Notes: generated from the letters alone by a model not told the origin. A stretch of 64,000 nt of DNA from Phymatolithon calcareum (GCA_977006965.1 OZ345373.1:1860001-1924000), one strand, 5' to 3'; numbered from the stretch's first letter, positions 10,501 through 21,469 are shown. A program made the numbers and translations.

Positions 10501-11618
10501 ACCGTGACGCGCGCATCATCGTCACTCACTGCCACCGCTGCAATTCCCGCAACGCGATGGCGCACCGCACTGGTCTTCTTCGATCTACACCCGCGCAGCA
10601 TTTACACCATCGCATGTCCATGGACGTCGTTGGCCCTCGGCCGGCTGACCCCGACGGTTTTAAGTATATGTTCGTCCTGGTCAATCACTTTTCCAAGTGG
10701 TTAGTCGTAGTACCACTCAAAACGTGCAATGGCCGAACTCTGGCTGCGGCCTACACCCAGCGCTGGGCGCTGGAGGGCTGGACTTGCGCTGAATCGTATG
10801 CCGATAGTGCGCCCGAACTATGGACTTCGGAGATGCGCGCTGCGGTACATAGCAGTGGTTCGAGGTACGAAAAAGGGCCACCCCATCATTCCGAATCGCA
10901 AGGATTCGTGGAGCGCGCAAACCGTTCTGTACAGGACTCAATCGCCCGCCTTCTCGAGGGATCCGAGCATAGCTGGACGTCGTACCTCCCTGGCATCGTG
11001 TTTGCGCTACGCACGGCTGTTCACTCCTCCACAGGCGAAACGCCTTGGATGCTTACTCATGGCTGGACCCCTCGTCTTCCGGCCGTAAACACATTATTCC
11101 TGTCGGACCAGCGCGAAGACCGGCCGTCTATAGCGCTTTACCGTGCCACGCTGTCCGCTCATGTTCGTGCCGCTTGGGCCGATGCATCTGTGCGACTCCA
11201 GAACTATCATCAACAACAGGCGCGTACGGCCAACTTGGGTCGCGTTCCTTTCGCTGTACCGCTCGGCTCATTGGTCTATATACGTATTCCGCCGAACAAA
11301 GGTACTTCTCAGGCATTACGGACTTACAATACGGGCATTTGGAAATTGGTATCCTACAACAGTGCTAACAATCTATGCGGAGTAACGACAACTACCCCTC
11401 ACGGCGTCACGCGCCACGGGAATGTTCACTCCCAATTTGTTCGACAGTACTTTGGTACCCAGTCTCCCCTTCTCCCTCCTGATGTGACCGCGGCTCCGCC
11501 TTCGAACGCACCGGACACACTACACACGCATCCCATTTTGCGCCCAGTGCCGCACATAGGACGCGTCCGTACAGTGGGCCGCCCTCGAAAAGCAGTGCCG
11601 TCTCTTCACTCTGCTTGA
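7533..11618 (+). CDS. pol: Pol polyprotein: protease, RT, RNase H, integrase
   Basis: Open frame of 1,361 codons from 7533 (really open from 7476 and probably entered by -1 frameshift). Numbering from 7533: aspartic protease D81-T-G; reverse transcriptase with the LPFG and Y553-L-D-D motifs; RNase H with STDAS (D709), a conserved Glu and FTDAQ; integrase zinc-binding His/Cys region at about 960-1000; catalytic core D1031, D1091 and E1127 with exactly 35 residues between the last two (D,D35E). The tail after the core is short with no recognisable chromodomain. No internal stop or frameshift was found. RT upstream of integrase places it in Ty3/gypsy rather than Ty1/copia. Confidence 0.93.
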   Translation: MSARSISSSISHPPSPVVAPGHLDTLHHDPSLRPWEFSIDTIALLCGSQAFSKLQNATTMFSATIRASIDNGIRAITCLIDTGAQRSCISSRLLHRLQTRSRHHFVSRPTAIHMHSAARQTIPLQGIVTVPVRVSDSFCISADCLIGRNLAYDLILGLDVLLATRAKIDLDTLSITFASMDPFQSSAEVPFQSVGRPLDTLRLSRDIVIQAGQQARVPVFSPNSWHVGHSALMQSRPTTYTAFGVHVATALLECVDNSQLFAFMYNPSSKAIKLPANARVAQLVPTGPSHVLSLGHISYANASTTLSLHPRQTVADVELHDDVDTVGQLVRPKRPLNHAQRAWMQQQDLTNNLSKQLSPVQHQQLTELLLVNNSTFANDPDYPDVMVNVPAVRIETGTAKPIKCSPRRRHPLAHRFIDEHTEHLQREGLIEPSTSSWSFPIVLAAKPNGGIRFCLDYRRLNAVTVEDAYTLPRLDDTLDRLHGASYFSTLDAAAGFHQLPLHPASRPKTAFPSSRGHWQWTRLPFGVCNGPALFQRIMDSVLGSLHFHCALVYLDDIIVYSASFEQHLIDLQSVFDQLSKVNCQLKLPKCHFAAREIPFLGHHISSKGISPQRRIMTAISSFPSPTTSNGTNADVSAIRRFLAMVGFYWRFLRDFATVALPLQRLVRKNADLTWTTAHETTFNTLRTCLASADVLAYPNWSKEFVLSTDASEVGVGVVLQQYDGNNVLRPLQFLSYAFRGAETDWTTPEKECFALVFALRKLRVYLYGRTFVWFTDAQSLTWLSSAKNINTKLLRWSLQIQSFRFRPIHVSAKENVVSDALSRAPYSATLTLSTSRQTHHDVPAQPFALTAITTVPSPPAFAPPVPYPLRAISLDSMRISQLQDPLCLLFASALYLPQYWLASPALRAKAVTVRRTIRPSVWRRVLPHLGVFNDLLCYIESGSASVRIVIPYEYRLQFLHIHHDAGDVGHHGVVKTVRRLQESCYWPGMYRDARIIVTHCHRCNSRNAMAHRTGLLRSTPAQHLHHRMSMDVVGPRPADPDGFKYMFVLVNHFSKWLVVVPLKTCNGRTLAAAYTQRWALEGWTCAESYADSAPELWTSEMRAAVHSSGSRYEKGPPHHSESQGFVERANRSVQDSIARLLEGSEHSWTSYLPGIVFALRTAVHSSTGETPWMLTHGWTPRLPAVNTLFLSDQREDRPSIALYRATLSAHVRAAWADASVRLQNYHQQQARTANLGRVPFAVPLGSLVYIRIPPNKGTSQALRTYNTGIWKLVSYNSANNLCGVTTTTPHGVTRHGNVHSQFVRQYFGTQSPLLPPDVTAAPPSNAPDTLHTHPILRPVPHIGRVRTVGRPRKAVPSLHSA

Positions 11619-11917
11619 TGTCTCCCACTCTACTGCATCTTTCACAGCCTTGGTTGAATTTCGTCACACCTGCCTCCAGCTCTGCCGTTCTCTTGCCATA
11701 CCTGCATTCAACCAGCGCCTGTCATTTCCATCTCGCTCTCTTCTACTCCACCACGTTCGTTTTGACGGTTCAGCTCCGGTCCAGCTTAACTACAGTTGCT
11801 ACCCGCGCGAGCTTCACCTCAACATTACATTCCGTGGTCGCTTTCTTACGCACTGTCCGGCCTGCGCACTCTCGTCGCTTCATCGTCACATCACGTCTTC
11901 CGTACCTCAAGCTTACC

Positions 11918-11924
11918 GGGGGGA
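11918..11924 (+). promoter_or_regulatory. Polypurine tract
   Basis: GGGGGGA lies immediately before the TG of the 3' LTR, the expected place for the plus-strand primer. It is short, but it is the only purine run at this boundary. Confidence 0.75.
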
Positions 11925-12388
11925 TGTAAGAATGTATCAACACTGCCTGACAGGATGTCTACACGTGTCTCTGTACACTTGTACAACACACTTCTGGTCA
12001 TCCTGGCAGTACTCGGCACTCAGCAATATCTCCGCTTCTCGGCTTAGCGTCTTTCGTGATGTGTGATACGCAATGGCTAAAATGGTGTTAAAATAGGTTT
12101 TCGCTCCTTCCACTCGTCCTATACACGAGGAATGAGATACAGAGCGGACTGATTAGTACTTCTGACAACTCATCTATAACCGACGACAACTCATCCACGA
12201 CGAAGGACCGTTTTCCTCTCTTCCAATATCGAGCACCTTGTTCACACACATTAAAGGGACCGGTACACAAACACTTCACGTACCGGATACCCGCGCTCCT
12301 TTTCCTCGTTAAACACAAACACCTTCTGCACTCTCTAAGAAGACGTCCTGCGCACCTTTAAACCTACAATCTGGACGACATTCTTACA
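11925..12388 (+). repeat. 3' LTR (464 bp)
   Basis: Matches the 5' LTR along its full length by eye, including the TGTAAGAA/TTCTTACA ends. It is followed by GTAG, the second half of the target duplication. Confidence 0.95.
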
Positions 12389-12426
12389 GTAGTGTTGTTT
12401 AGGAACTGGTTAATGAACAAGTGGGG

Positions 12427-12786
12427 GTTGTGCACCGGCTGCGAGGGATGACATGAGCCCGAGGGCATGATATTCAACCGAGGCGCAGCCGAGGTCCGAA
12501 TATCATAGTCTGAGGGCGATTGTCATCCCGAGAGTACGGTGCACAACACGCTTGTCAACCGGCTGAGAAACAAGTGGAAAATAAGGATTTCCGACGAGTG
12601 TCCTATCAAAGCTGCAATGTCATCCCTAGGGTTGACATAGAGCAATCAATATTCTATGTCATCCCTAGGGATGACATAGAAGCAATCAATATTCTACAGT
12701 ATGTCATCCCTAGGGATGACATAGAAGCAATCAGTTGCAAGAGGAAGCCGATCATCGGCATGTCTACTCCCTCAGCCGGTTGACAA
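12427..12786. mobile_element. Palindromic MITE-like element M, copy 1
   Basis: Two parts. An imperfect palindrome of about 120 bp (12427-12547) has arms starting GTTGTGCACCG, each carrying GGATGACA and ATGATATTC. A 235-bp part (12552-12786) is bounded by the perfect 16-bp inverted repeat TTGTCAACCGGCTGAG / CTCAGCCGGTTGACAA. The second part holds three copies of a 20-bp palindrome. Related copies lie at 26806-28297 (split by a LINE) and 29709-29993. No protein is encoded. Size, inverted ends and copy number suggest a non-autonomous DNA element, but no target duplication was identified. Confidence 0.65.
12618..12721. repeat. Three regularly spaced 20-bp palindromes
   Basis: TGTCATCCCTAGGGATGACA occurs at 12657-12676 and 12702-12721, with a one-base variant at 12618-12637, separated by spacers containing AGCAATCAATATTCTA. 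The same palindrome recurs in copy 3 (about 26861-26882 and 28225-28244). Each unit is self-complementary. Confidence 0.85.
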
Positions 12787-12789
12787 TGA

Positions 12790-15498
12790 GATATTGCCAC
12801 AGCTTTACAATCCCAGTAGGACATCTCGAATATTTTCATAGACTGTGTTCATTTTGATAATCGCTTTTTCGGGAAGATTTCATGCTAATCAAATTTAGCT
12901 TTCGAAATATCGAACTCTACGGGGAGACCTTAGAAATACCACATTGCATTAGAAGTAACATTCAATATTTCGAATGTAATTCGAAAGTTGCGGACAAAAT
13001 GCGACGATCAGCAAACGGCTATTGGCAGCAATAAATTATCATAAATGATACAGCTGGGACATCCTTATTAGCTGAAACTGCTAACGTTAGATATTTCGAA
13101 CGTTACGAAATCGCCTTCGTTCAAACTTCTAACGTTAGACACATCCAATGTTAGCGAGCTGTGGGTTAAACGTACAGTATGGTCATTTTCTTAACAGATT
13201 CCAGAGAAATCCCCATTGGTTAGTTACTTCAACTTAATCCAATCGAACGTTTTCTACTGTTATTTATTCAACGCATTAGATACCCACAGTTTATAGCGTT
13301 GAGGCTGGAAACAGGAAGCAGAAAGTGGCTACGTGAGAAGGTAACCCTTTAGTGGAGTAGGTGTGTAAGCAACGCTGATTCCCCCGATGTGGACTATGCT
13401 CTGCACGTGATATTAGCGGATGCCAATTTACTTAGACTTCAAAGACTAAGTACAATGACGTCCTTTAGGAATTCATGGTATGAACTGCGGCTTTGCTACC
13501 GTATATGCGGCTCGATAGTCCTTCTACAAGATGTGTGCTCGGATGGTGACATCCACATCTCCTCCAGCAGCAGGCGGATCCATTAGAGTTACGTCGAAGT
13601 GTTGCTTGCAGATATGTACTTAATGGTGAAGTTGACGTCAGTATCGATGTGCCTAGAGCACCAGGGTACCGGCGATTCAGCGAAGGCGTTAGCGTGCCGT
13701 AATGATTTGTGCCTTCATGTTTTCCGTGTCTCATTTTAGTGCGTTTCAATGTCGAACGATACGCTATGACAAATTCCCGGAGAACATACACCCTATGCAT
13801 CCCAGTTTGCGTCATGTGGAGTCCATCACGTATCTAAGAAACCCGAGAATCATAGTGGAAGGGGCAGTAACGTACTTTAGAATCTTATTTCATTTCTTGG
13901 CGTTGTGGAAGTTAATCTTAGAGAAATGCGGGGAATCGTTGAGCACGGCACCACGGAAAAACTCTGTGCGATGTTGTGTTGGAATATATGTATTCCTTCT
14001 GTTCGTGTGTCGCGCCAAATCATTCATCCACTATGGTTCTTGTCCTTTCCAAGGTCATTCACTGATTTGTCTGCCGCCAGCGCCGTTATCGATTAGATTT
14101 AAATGTTCAAGTCCACTTCAGAGGCTCCTATGTCATCGATCCTAACGGCTAAAATGATGAAAGCCATTCCTTCGCGTTGTATTTGTATGCTGTAGTCTGA
14201 GACGATCTGTCGGTATTCGATATCCTGCAGGTGTATTTGCAGTCCATCGGAGTATTTTGGGGGAGCGTTGGGTGTTGCGAAATGTCCTTGACGATTTTTT
14301 TAGACCTTCGTAGATACCTACTGTAGGGCTTCCTTTGAAGCTGGGCAGAGGGTCCATGTAGAATGTGACCTTTCAACATAGTTCTCGTGAAGAGTGATAC
14401 TGAAAACGTCAAGATGATAGACAAGTGAGTTGTTTTGCGCCGCAATAGCCAGCAACAGGTGCATTGCGTCACGGATAGCATTTTCCGTGATGATCATGTT
14501 AAGTTTTGAAAGGCAAAAGCTGGCATACTGACTACGGTAAGGAAGTGTCTAGGGTTTGCCTCGGTGATCGTCCGTCTCTTCAGGACAGATCGAAAGCTAC
14601 GGTACCGTAATGGCTGTAATACGATCTGTAAAATGTGGCTGTAATGCAATATGTATAGTGACTATTGAAGCGAGCTAGATGGGGGTATGGGGGAGTATTA
14701 TCGTGATGTAGAATACCCCAACCAGAGAGGTAAAATGTTTGCTCCACCTTATAGCTCCCAAGGCTCCTTCCTCCTCATAACTTCACTAATCCTCTTAAAT
14801 GCGAAAAACAAATTGGTACAGCACGGGGACGAAGAAATTCAAATAAATTTGTGACAGTAGGTGAGTCATCTTCTGACGATAATGCAAAACAGTAAATCCC
14901 CTTTAAATGGATCCACGAAATAAGAACATCCTCACTTTCGAGGATACGAATTGGATGAACGAATTTAGTATACGTCTAAATTTAACGATTTTTCAAGGTG
15001 TGCAGTATAGTCGATCAGACAATACTTTCAGCACGTGATTGAAAATTGTTTATTTGTTTCATACCAACGCACAGCACCAACTAGTTTTGATTTCACCTTC
15101 CTTTTTTATTGAAAAAATAAGACTTATTTTAATCTCCTCTGTTTCAAAGCCCTCCCATGTACACGTGTGTCCTGAGACTTATCATTTGAAATTAGCCGGA
15201 TATCAAGTCCTTCGGCATTGGGCATCCATTTAACGAGGATAGGCTGTATTCATGCTGAGTTGTGCATTCGGCTTTCTCATAGAAGGCATGCTGAAGCAAT
15301 ATATACCTGCAAATCGCACTGAGAAGCACAGTGCGTCCAGACCGATGGTTTGCCGTACGTTCAATCCTCGATAAGGCACTCGGGTATCCACATAATGGCG
15401 ATATTCTAAATATGAATTTTTATCATACTACTCATTGCACACGTCTATTTCAGCCTTTCCGTGCTGTGCGCACTATCCAGTCAGTTTTTAGTAAAGAA
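12790..15498. other. Long intergenic region, nothing recognised
   Basis: 2.7 kb of mostly AT-rich sequence. Short ORFs occur on both strands (for example 13702-14145 plus and 14149-14481 minus) but none shows a domain, repeat relationship or coding-like composition. Confidence 0.45.
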
Positions 15499-15570
15499 AC
15501 AAGTGGCTCCGTTTCGACGCTTCGCGCAGATGACGTCTGCTTATTTCGAGATATTATTTTGATTAATATT
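15499..15570 (+). repeat. 72-bp dispersed repeat, copy 1
   Basis: Closely matches 17581-17652, sharing the cores TTTCGACGCTTCGC and TTATTTCGAGATATTA. The two copies flank the 23-residue-repeat gene in direct orientation about 2.1 kb apart. Origin unknown. Confidence 0.7.
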
Positions 15571-15678
15571 CTCCGTGGTGATACGGCCTCCCAGACAGCA
15601 ATTACAGAACACAGCGTTAGACATTGAGCTGCCGACTTTTCGCTCTGCCATAAAATGGAGTGCGAGACAATTCTTGCA

Positions 15679-16185
15679 CTAGACATTCATCATTTCGAAG
15701 TCCACGGGAACCAATGTTTCTTGAACGACGTTTCTTGCAAGCTGAGTTGCTTCTCGATCTGCTCGTCGGCGGGCTCGAGTTTCTTCAACAGTCTCATGAG
15801 AACGTGGCACTTGAATAGAATCCCTATTGGATTCCTGCCGAGCTCGAGCATCTTCAGCAGTCTCTTGAGAACGTGACACTTGCATATCCTCCCTATTAGA
15901 TTCCAGCCTAGCATGAGCTTTTTCAACAGTCTCTTGAACACGTGCAAGCTGAGTTGCCTCTCGATCTGCTTGTCCGCGAGCTCGAGGTTGTTCAGCACCC
16001 TGTTGAGCACGTGAAACTCGCCTCGCCGCAGCAGCTGCAGCAAGACGTAACGTTCTCTGTTCCGCTGTCTCCACCGCTCTTCCACTTCTTGCGCGTTCTC
16101 GATTTCTTCTCCTTCGCTGCTCGTTCCGAGAGCGTTTCTGAGCATCCCGAGCTTCTCTCAAGCTGTCGTCCTGAGCATTTGACAT
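15679..16185 (-). CDS. Protein of 23-residue repeats (STPR-like)
   Basis: ATG-started ORF of 168 aa, very Arg/Glu/Ala/Gln-rich. Residues from about 55 on contain four consecutive units of exactly 23 residues, each beginning with a hydrophobic residue then (S/A/P)R, with a central (E)T-x-E and an Arg-rich second half, followed by a partial unit. The period and pattern match the score-and-three peptide repeat (STPR), a helical nucleic-acid-binding repeat also seen at the front of some Helitron-type proteins. A helicase relic on the same strand lies 1.8 kb upstream, so an element origin is possible. Function is not established. Confidence 0.55.
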   Translation of the reverse strand: MSNAQDDSLREARDAQKRSRNEQRRRRNRERARSGRAVETAEQRTLRLAAAAAARRVSRAQQGAEQPRARGQADREATQLARVQETVEKAHARLESNREDMQVSRSQETAEDARARQESNRDSIQVPRSHETVEETRARRRADREATQLARNVVQETLVPVDFEMMNV

Positions 16186-17298
16186 CCTTGTTCTTCTTCT
16201 TCAGATATCTGTCAGGATCCCTTCTGGCGCCGACCCATAGCCGAATCTCCTACAGACTTCACCCTATAATATATCTGCTTTGCTACACGGAAGGCGATGG
16301 CTCTCGTTGAGGGTCCCCTAGGCGACCAACAGAATTAAAAAATTCTGTATCGGCCAGACTTCTCCCCAAATATCAACCAACCGCCGCGCTGCAGCAGATC
16401 TTCTGTAAAAACCACTTTTCCCTGACTTTGTCGTTCACCGTGTACTCAAACACCGGTCGAGCTGTGCGACATGCAAGCGCAGAATAGTTTAACAGGCGGG
16501 CCTGGCCTGTTTTTTCAACCTTTGGGATGTCAGAGGTGTTCCCGTGGATTTAAAAATGTAGACGTCTTAAGGCATCTACAACCTGCAGTGCGCTTTCCCT
16601 CGGTTCTGTCCGCAAAAACTGATTTGTGCTCCGCTTAGTACGTCCGAGGTTCCACCGTCTGCTTCTCACGCGCGTCTTCCAACCGTTAGCTAAGTTTACC
16701 TCCCGTGCAAACCAGCCGGCGCTGACCGTGGCCCTGCTACTCTTTTGCTGACAAGCACTCGCCAAACAGAGCGTCCAAAGTAGCACTTGCAAGGTCCTCC
16801 TTTAGGGAAGGTCACTCCGCACGAGAGAGAGCCCTTAAGCGGACTCTCGCAGAGTTGGAACAGCGAATTGAGCTCCGAAAGAATCTCACGGGTCCGCTCG
16901 CGGATCCTTACGGACACGTAAGGCATCCAGATACGACAACGGAATGGGGGGTATAGCAGTGCCAATCTATGCAACCCACTGATCCCCTCAATTGTAACTA
17001 TTAATATAATAATTAAAAAGCTAATTAAATTAAAAAGCAAATTAATCAAAAAAATCCATTACAGTCCAGAGTCCTCGAACAGTCCGGTCCGAGGACCAGG
17101 TAGTCTCAAACAGCCGATTTGTCAACCCGTAACAAAGTCTACCAGCATATTTCTCGTGCGGAAGAAATTTCTCACTCACTTATACACAGTTTTCAACCTC
17201 GAAACTTGTAACGGGCACGCAAACAACTTGTAACGGACATATATAGTAATTTAATGTAACAGACAAACACATTGACAGGACAGAATATAAGCGTTAGT
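16186..17298. other. No supported gene
   Basis: Short frames only. A TATA-like stretch (TATATTATA read on the minus strand) near 16265-16275 sits 80-90 bp upstream of the 23-residue-repeat gene and could be its core promoter; this is a guess from position. Confidence 0.35.
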
Positions 17299-17503
17299 GC
17301 ATACAGCCAATAGATTTCCCGCAAAAAGAAGAACACTAGGGATTCCGAGTGATCCCTGACCTCAGTGCATATCCACCCTGTTGAACCGTATCTTTTTACT
17401 GCATACAGCCAATAGATATCGCACAAAAAGAAAAACACTGTTGATTTCCGAGTGATCCGTCACCTCAGCGTGTATCCACCCTGTTAAACCTTATCTTGTA
17501 AAA
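17299..17503. repeat. Tandem duplication of a 102-bp unit
   Basis: Two adjacent units start with GCATACAGCCAATAGAT at 17299 and 17401 and share TTCCGAGTGATCC and TATCCACCCTGTT. They differ by scattered substitutions, so the duplication is not recent. No coding function seen. Confidence 0.85.
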
Positions 17504-17580
17504 ATGTAACCAATGAGAATCAAAAGAAACACCGAAAGACATATATGCACACACACAGACAGCGATTTTAGTAGCAGGCG

Positions 17581-17652
17581 ACAAGTGTCTCCTTTTCGAC
17601 GCTTCGCACCGAAGATTTCTGCTTATTTCGAGATATTACTTTAATTAATAAG
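17581..17652 (+). repeat. 72-bp dispersed repeat, copy 2
   Basis: Partner of 15499-15570 in the same orientation. It ends just before a very AT-rich stretch (17650-17800). Confidence 0.7.
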
Positions 17653-17943
17653 AGTTTTATACATAGTGCTGAGATGATAGGTCCATGTTTCCATTAAATT
17701 AAGCTATGTAATTATATATATTTTATAATAGTCTAGATATTTACTAAATTCTAAACACTACTTGTCAAAGAAACCGATTCACAAATATAACATTTATTTA
17801 AAACTAACATTTCTACGAAAGGGCCTCTCGGTAAACTACATTCCGTGTCAGGTTACCTGTCCTTGTCGTGCACACCGTCAATTTTCTTAGATCGGTTACT
17901 CGATAGTCACAGACGTACAGCTGAGCGCGCGCAAATCAGTTAT

Positions 17944-18610
17944 TAAATAAGTCAAGTCCAAGCTTTCCTCCAAATGACTGGCCCTATGCCTTATTGATAG
18001 CCATCGCAAAGCAGACCCGGATATGAAACTGCGTTCTTTTGAACCCGAGTACTGGGAAGGTATCGTCCCCTAGACCAGATGGAACTGTCAGCAATGTGAG
18101 CCGGTTTCCAGCATGAGAGCCTACAGCTATTCTCAAGTGGAGAAGGTTGGTCGACATGTGCTCTACAATATACCTTACACCATTAACATGACCTTTTCTT
18201 GGGCACATGTTGCGAAGAAGCATGACCATGAATCCCTTTTTGAGCTTAATACAGTGGTCAGAAAGTGCAGAGACAGCTGTGAGAATATTCAAGAGCTCAA
18301 CAAGGTATATCAATGCGTTCTGTTCTGCGTCATCAACAGTATCCGCACTAACAAACGTCTTGAAGCTACCTGGAATTCTTGAACAGACAATTTCATTTAT
18401 TTCTCTAAGCCTGGCGTTCTCAGTAGAATGAATTGCCTTGGATGTAGCCAGTTCACATCCGAGTAGTGCGAATCGATACCGTCAAAGACCTCACTACAGA
18501 GATCCTTTATCGATGTAAACTTCTGAACAGACTCAACAAGATCTACCAAGTCTCCTTCTGTGACATGGAGACGTCCCTCTCCAAGTCGTAGAAGATAGTC
18601 TAATACTCAC
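17944..18610 (-). pseudogene. Helitron/PIF1-type DNA helicase relic
   Basis: Minus-strand frames read as the C-terminal half of a PIF1-family helicase of the Helitron kind. A segment at about 18610-18455 has the LRLGEG...YSDVNW signature. After a frameshift near 18455, a second segment carries ENARLREIN, VSADTVDD, the MLLRN...NGVRY motif, GSHAGNR and the final AMAINKA-x-GQSF motif. The Q-type residue before GQSF is replaced by a TAG stop at 17984-17986. Helitron Rep-helicases drive rolling-circle transposition. The upstream half could not be followed beyond about 18700. A dead element. Confidence 0.75.
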
Positions 18611-18639
18611 CAGGCGCCACATTTATGTTCATAAAATCC

Positions 18640-19869
18640 CGGCCCTCTGCAAGAGCCGATTCGCTTGTGCTAAGAGCATAAAAAAGTTTGGTATACATTT
18701 GTACTCGACAACGAGCAAACTTTTCCAGTATTTCCGGCTATGCAATGACCAACCTCTGAACTGGCCTCACTGGAAAAACGTTTCAGTTTCAGGAACTATA
18801 GCACTGATTTCGGACTCGAGAACATGGCAGAAACGAGTTCATTTGAGTCGAAGGAAGGAAGGTCAACGTGCAACTACTTCACATTCAAGCACTCCTTCAT
18901 GGCATCACCAAGTCTGTCTATACTCTTTTTGTGCATGTCGCACAAGTTGAGGTTCTGCAACGAACTCCATGGCGATATCTCCGTGGTCCCAGATCCACTC
19001 TCGGCCAGTGAGCGGAAAACTGCGGGTTAATGCTACGTATGTCTATTCCGCGCTGTTGTCCCATGCGCGCTGCACGAACGAAATACGGAGAAGGATATCA
19101 ACAAATTGTATACCCCCCACGGCTAAATGGTTTCAGGGTCGTATCAATGCTTTCCTTTTACTTCAGATGTGAAGGAAAATTTCAGAATGATTTCATGGAC
19201 TAATGTGGTGTATCCATAGTGTAGTATACTCTAATAGAGGTTGAACGTGCGCGTGGGGCTCAGCTGTGGAATACAAACGTAGTTGAATTTTTAGATTTAC
19301 ATGGAGAGTATCACCCATGTAATATGGTGTGTTTCGGATAGGACGATATACACAAGGAGATTGAGCCCACCGACAGCACTTAAATGACACGGCTTCTTGA
19401 ATACAGAGAGAACTAAAAACAACAGTTTACCAAAGCGTAGGTAGTCTCTAAGGCAGGGCGCAAGTGGATGTAACCAGTGAAGTTAACTGAAGCTTGTGCC
19501 ACTATAGTGTATGGTGACTACATGATCGCGCGCTGGATCGGGAAGCATGGAGAATGAAGGAGTTGCTCGCGCATTCGTAATTCTGAAGGTCACTGTTCTG
19601 ATCGGGAAGCGTCTGCATCATTGAGCTACACTTAATATTCCCTCATACACCTCATGTTGGCATTTAGAATTCATTTCGGGGCTTGCTTCGAAAATTCTAT
19701 TATTTCCATTCCTCAAATGTAAACTTTGTTAAATGTGTCGTTCCATTTCCAAAGATCCTAAGGTTCGATAGACATATCCCTATTTGACCCGAAGCGTATA
19801 TCTATATGCATACCCTATATGCTGTACTTCTGTTTTTAGCCCAACATTGTCTACTCCGGATTTACTGAC
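18640..19869. other. No supported gene; possible decayed helicase upstream part
   Basis: Fragmented frames only. The minus strand at 18650-19000 may contain more of the decayed helicase, but no motif could be recognised. Confidence 0.3.
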
Positions 19870-20714
19870 GTATGGCGGTGCTGCGATGCAACATCGAGTG
19901 GCGACACAGGTTTAATAGTACCGGCAACCGAAAGCCATGTAGCATGCAAGACGAAGAGTTATTTTCGAAATCTACATCCTTTGCTCACCAAACTAAAGAC
20001 CTAGTCACAGCCTCTCAGGTTGTCAAATCCCATGCGATATGCAGTGTATCGGTCCGGTGCAGGGTTACGGCGACTGAGCACCATGAATGAGACTCAGTTT
20101 CGTTTACTGCTCTTCGGATGAACAGATAGACGTATTTAGAAAGGGGACATTGGGCGCAATAAATAGATAGGAATACAGAGACGTAGCATAAGTCTCGAGA
20201 TGTGAAAGGACACCCGGAATAAAAGCTTCATAGAGAGGGCGGCGGCAGCGACATAAGCGGATACGATGAGAGTGACTGCTCGCGTCACGGTAGAAAGCGC
20301 TCAAAGTGTGCAGGTCAGAGTGATCGGATAGCGGTTTTCGATACACGTGCGAGGTGAAGCCAATACAGCCATGTTCATTCCCATATGGAGATGAAGACGG
20401 GGGAGAAAGGCTGGTGCTTTGCGAAGGGGAATAGGTAAACTTTACAAAAGATCATATGAGGCGAAGAAAAGAATGTTTTAGCTGGGGACAGGAAAAAGAG
20501 GGGGAGGAAGGCAAAATTTCAGTGCATCAAGAAACTAAATAAAAACACGTAGTTGTTTTTGAACACAAAATTATGATGTATTAGCAAAATTAGTGAATTT
20601 AATGTACTCGTGTGCACCTGCCACGGCGTATTCGAGAACGTTACCCAATAAACGCTCACTGGTTACAGAGCGCAAAGCACTTGACAGTGTCTTTGCGGGC
20701 TCCAACGCCTTAAT
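19870..20714 (+). repeat. Repeat R, copy 1
   Basis: About 845 bp that recurs inverted at 41522-43488. Matching blocks cover the whole length, from GTGCTG...GCAACATCG at the left to CTTTGCGG...CCTTAAT at the right. Both copies can encode a closely similar peptide, here on the minus strand near 20104-20240 (key run RPLYEAFIPGVLSHLET, then IAPNVPF and SICSSEE). This suggests R derives from a protein-coding element or gene of unrecognised family. Confidence 0.7.
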
Positions 20715-21469
20715 GGGGTTTGTGTGTTAGCTTCAGTCGAGCGCTTCGAAACTATTCGTTAGCTTGACTGCGGATCAATGCATCGAGTAGAAGCTCTCCT
20801 CGCGTGTCTGTCAATCTCTGCCGTCCCGGACCTTGAAACATCTTGTGCACCAAAACATATCTCGGCTGATGCGAGGAGACGAGAAAAGATGCTCGACAAT
20901 TTTCGTTATTCAGCATTGTTTCGTTGCTAATAATCCCTCTAATGTGCACCTCTGATTCGATCCACAGTTCAATCTCAAAGTGTACGGTTCATGACAACGC
21001 TTTGAAGGGATGAAGTAAAGTGAAAATTTTTTAAAACAACGGTCACGGTGAAACGCAATGTCGCTTAGCAACAGAAAATGTATCGGCATTCTGCTAGAAG
21101 CGAGATGGTGACGTAAATATTTATTAGACGTGGTACTGCATTGAGCGAAAGAGCATGAATGATGTCGTAGCGATTCCAGTGGCACCGCTCGGCAGGTCCA
21201 GAAATGGTAAGAAGAAGAAAGGTAGATTTCTATTTAAAAGTTACCAACGCATCTGCTGACGCTTGGGGCAACTTTCCCAGGGCCAAAAGATTTTGGCTAG
21301 ATTCTGTCTATGGAAGAGTTTCTTTTCTTGTTGCTTTAACACGATTCAGTGGACTACAAAAACCTACCTCTGGTCTCCTTCGGGACCTCGAGGGGGAAAG
21401 TTACTCCCCTGTCCTGTGACACGCTGTGATTTCAAGTTGCGGACTATCCTTACTTGTCCACAGCCTGAA
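20715..21469. other. No supported gene
   Basis: Short overlapping frames on both strands; no motif or internal repeat seen. Confidence 0.4.

Larger units (their letters stand above)
5613..12388 (+). mobile_element. Complete Ty3/gypsy LTR retrotransposon
   Basis: A 6,776-bp element bounded by two 464-bp LTRs that match throughout by eye. It has a primer-binding site, gag, pol in the order protease-RT-RNase H-integrase (the Ty3/gypsy order), a polypurine tract, and a 4-bp target duplication GTAG (5609-5612, 12389-12392). The shared context is ACAGTAG on both sides, so the duplication length is slightly ambiguous. Open gag and pol frames, all catalytic residues and matching LTRs indicate a recent insertion that may still be competent. 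No envelope-like ORF is present; 306 nt of non-coding sequence separates pol from the 3' LTR. Confidence 0.95.

Noticed and set aside
12618-12721. CRISPR-like array
   Set aside because: Only three repeats, each fully palindromic, with near-identical spacers; the same unit occurs singly in other copies of element M.
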